Shown: positions 5,629-6,683 of the stretch, in pieces
Numbering within the stretch: the stretch's first letter is position 1
Layout: each line of letters starts with the position of its first letter
Source: Actinomycetota bacterium
Lineage (GTDB): Bacteria; Actinomycetota; Thermoleophilia; Gaiellales; Gaiellaceae
DNA length: 6,683 nt
Assembly (NCBI GenBank): GCA_019236545.1
Contig: JAFAIV010000405.1
Coordinates: 1 to 6,683 of the forward strand
Direction: 5' to 3'
Notes under the pieces: generated by a model
The model's database searches: none
Seen by the model: only the letters and a program-made list of their open reading frames with translations
What the model was told of the DNA's origin: nothing
Position numbers and translations under genes: made by a program

Positions 5629-6683
5629 GTGCTCACCGTCGACATCTCGCTTCCCGAGATCGAGGAGCTGCAGAAGCTCGTCACGGAAGGGAAGGAGAAG
5701 GGGTTCCTCACCTACGACGAGATCGTCAACGGGCTCGAGGACGTCGAGCTCACGAAGGAGCAGGTCGAAGACTTCTACACCTACCTGATCGACCACGGCG
5801 TCGAGCTCCTCGAGGGCGAGCAGCACAAGACGCCGCCGCACGAGCAGCCGCAGCCGGAGGACGAGAAGGCCGCCGCGACCCCGAAGCTCGACCTCTCCGT
5901 CGAGCCCTCCCTCGACTCGCTGCGCCTCTACCTCCGCGAGATCGGGAAGGTGCCCCTGCTCACCGCCGACCAGGAGGTCTCCCTGGCGAAGCGGATCGAG
6001 CGCGGCGACATGAGCGCGAAGACGGCGATGATCGAGGCCAACCTCCGCCTCGTCGTCTCGATCGCGAAGGGCTACCTCGGCCGCGGCCTCTCCTTCCTCG
6101 ACCTGATCCAGGAGGGCTCGCTCGGCCTGATCCGCGCGGTCGAGAAGTTCGACTACCGCAAGGGCTACAAGTTCTCGACCTATGCGACCTGGTGGATCCG
6201 GCAGGCCGTCACGCGCGCCATCGCCGACAAGGCGCGGACGATCCGCATCCCGGTGCACATGGTCGAGAAGCTGAACAAGGTCGTGCACATCGAGCGCCGA
6301 CTCGTGCAGCGCCTCGGCCGCGAGCCGAACGCGGAGGAGATCGCCGACGAGCTCGAGATGACGCCGGAGGAGGTGCGCGAGATCCTGCGCATGTCCCAGC
6401 TCCCGGTCTCGCTCGAGAAGCCGATCGGCGAGGAGGAGGAGTCCGCGCTCGGCGACTTCGTCGAGGACGAGACGGCCGAGTCGCCCTTCGACACGGCGCA
6501 GCTCTCGCTTCGGCGCGAGGACATCGAGTCCGCGCTCGGCGCGCTTCCGGAGCGCGAGCGCCAGGTGATCGAGCTCCGCTTCGGCCTGCGCGGCGGCCCG
6601 CCGCGGACGCTGGAGGAGGTCGGCCGCGCCTTCGGAGTCACGCGCGAGCGGATCCGCCAGATCGAGAACAACACGCTGAAGAA
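5629..6683 (+). CDS. rpoD: Primary RNA polymerase sigma factor RpoD/SigA (C-terminus cut by right edge)
   Basis: The housekeeping sigma-70 factor binds core RNA polymerase and recognises -10/-35 promoters. 351 full codons are present. A region 1.1-like acidic segment (about 8-62, LPEIEELQKLVTEG to LIDHGVELLEG) is followed by a charged linker (63-92) and region 1.2 (96-127, DSLRLYLREIGKVPLLTADQ). Region 2 spans about 133-205, with the core-binding part NLRLVVSIAKGYLGRGLSFLDLIQEGSLGLIRAVEKFDY and the -10-recognition part GYKFSTYATWWIRQAVTRAI. Region 3 is about 209-290. Region 4 runs from about 295 to the edge and includes LPERERQVIELRFGL and the -35-reading helix VTRERIRQIEN (337-347). The large nonconserved insert of proteobacterial RpoD is absent. 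The presence of region 1.1 and complete regions 1.2-4 marks a primary rather than an alternative sigma factor. Only the last residues, the usual tail after IRQIENxxLKK, are missing. The start is GTG with a strong ribosome site. Confidence 0.95.
   Translation, partial: MLTVDISLPEIEELQKLVTEGKEKGFLTYDEIVNGLEDVELTKEQVEDFYTYLIDHGVELLEGEQHKTPPHEQPQPEDEKAAATPKLDLSVEPSLDSLRLYLREIGKVPLLTADQEVSLAKRIERGDMSAKTAMIEANLRLVVSIAKGYLGRGLSFLDLIQEGSLGLIRAVEKFDYRKGYKFSTYATWWIRQAVTRAIADKARTIRIPVHMVEKLNKVVHIERRLVQRLGREPNAEEIADELEMTPEEVREILRMSQLPVSLEKPIGEEEESALGDFVEDETAESPFDTAQLSLRREDIESALGALPERERQVIELRFGLRGGPPRTLEEVGRAFGVTRERIRQIENNTLK

Noticed and set aside
5527..6288. A 253-codon minus-strand frame rich in Leu, Val and Asp
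   Set aside because: It is antisense to rpoD, whose product is unmistakable; the composition is that of a shadow frame.
1..6683. Mobile element, CRISPR array, tRNA or rRNA
   Set aside because: I saw no transposase, flanking inverted repeats, regularly spaced repeats or tRNA/rRNA-like sequence. The direct repeats present are explained by the two paralogous exporters.

Overview
The window is very GC-rich and densely packed, with G/C-ending codons, several GTG starts and genes that overlap by a few bases. The sigma factor has the short region 1.2-to-2 linker typical of Actinobacteria and Firmicutes. Together with the short leaders this suggests a high-GC actinobacterial lineage, perhaps Thermoleophilia/Solirubrobacterales. 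That placement is an inference from style; no rRNA or other decisive marker is present.

Bases 1-4540 (minus strand) hold one apparent operon, read from right to left: a cysteine-free ArsR-type winged-helix regulator (3998-4540), two tandem paralogous MFS exporters (2671-4005 and 1329-2678), a divergent Fpg/Nei-type DNA glycosylase (548-1375), a two-CBS-domain protein (138-539) and the N-terminus of thymidine kinase (1-105, cut by the window edge). The first three junctions overlap by 8, 8 and 47 nt. The fourth has an 8-nt gap and the last about 32 nt. Co-transcription from the regulator promoter is therefore likely at least through the CBS gene.

Bases 4541-4596 form a compact divergent control region. 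It carries a good minus-strand promoter (TTGCGA, 17 nt, TATGGT) whose predicted start lies on the A of the regulator ATG, so the mRNA would be leaderless. Three copies of a GGTCGG-centred element overlap it, two of them forming a 24-bp near-perfect dyad. This looks like an autoregulatory operator.

On the plus strand, 4597-5490 encodes an asparaginase II (Rhizobium-type, class 3) family enzyme with its active-site motifs intact. Then comes a 138-nt gap with a plausible promoter and leader, and then the primary sigma factor RpoD/SigA from 5629, cut by the right edge within region 4.2.

The window is mostly ordinary chromosome. The parts worth a second look are the operator/leaderless promoter, the tandem exporter duplication with its repeated stop/start overlap, and the glycosylase that keeps its catalytic residues but has changed most of the canonical lesion- and DNA-contact positions. 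I see no mobile element, CRISPR array, tRNA or rRNA.
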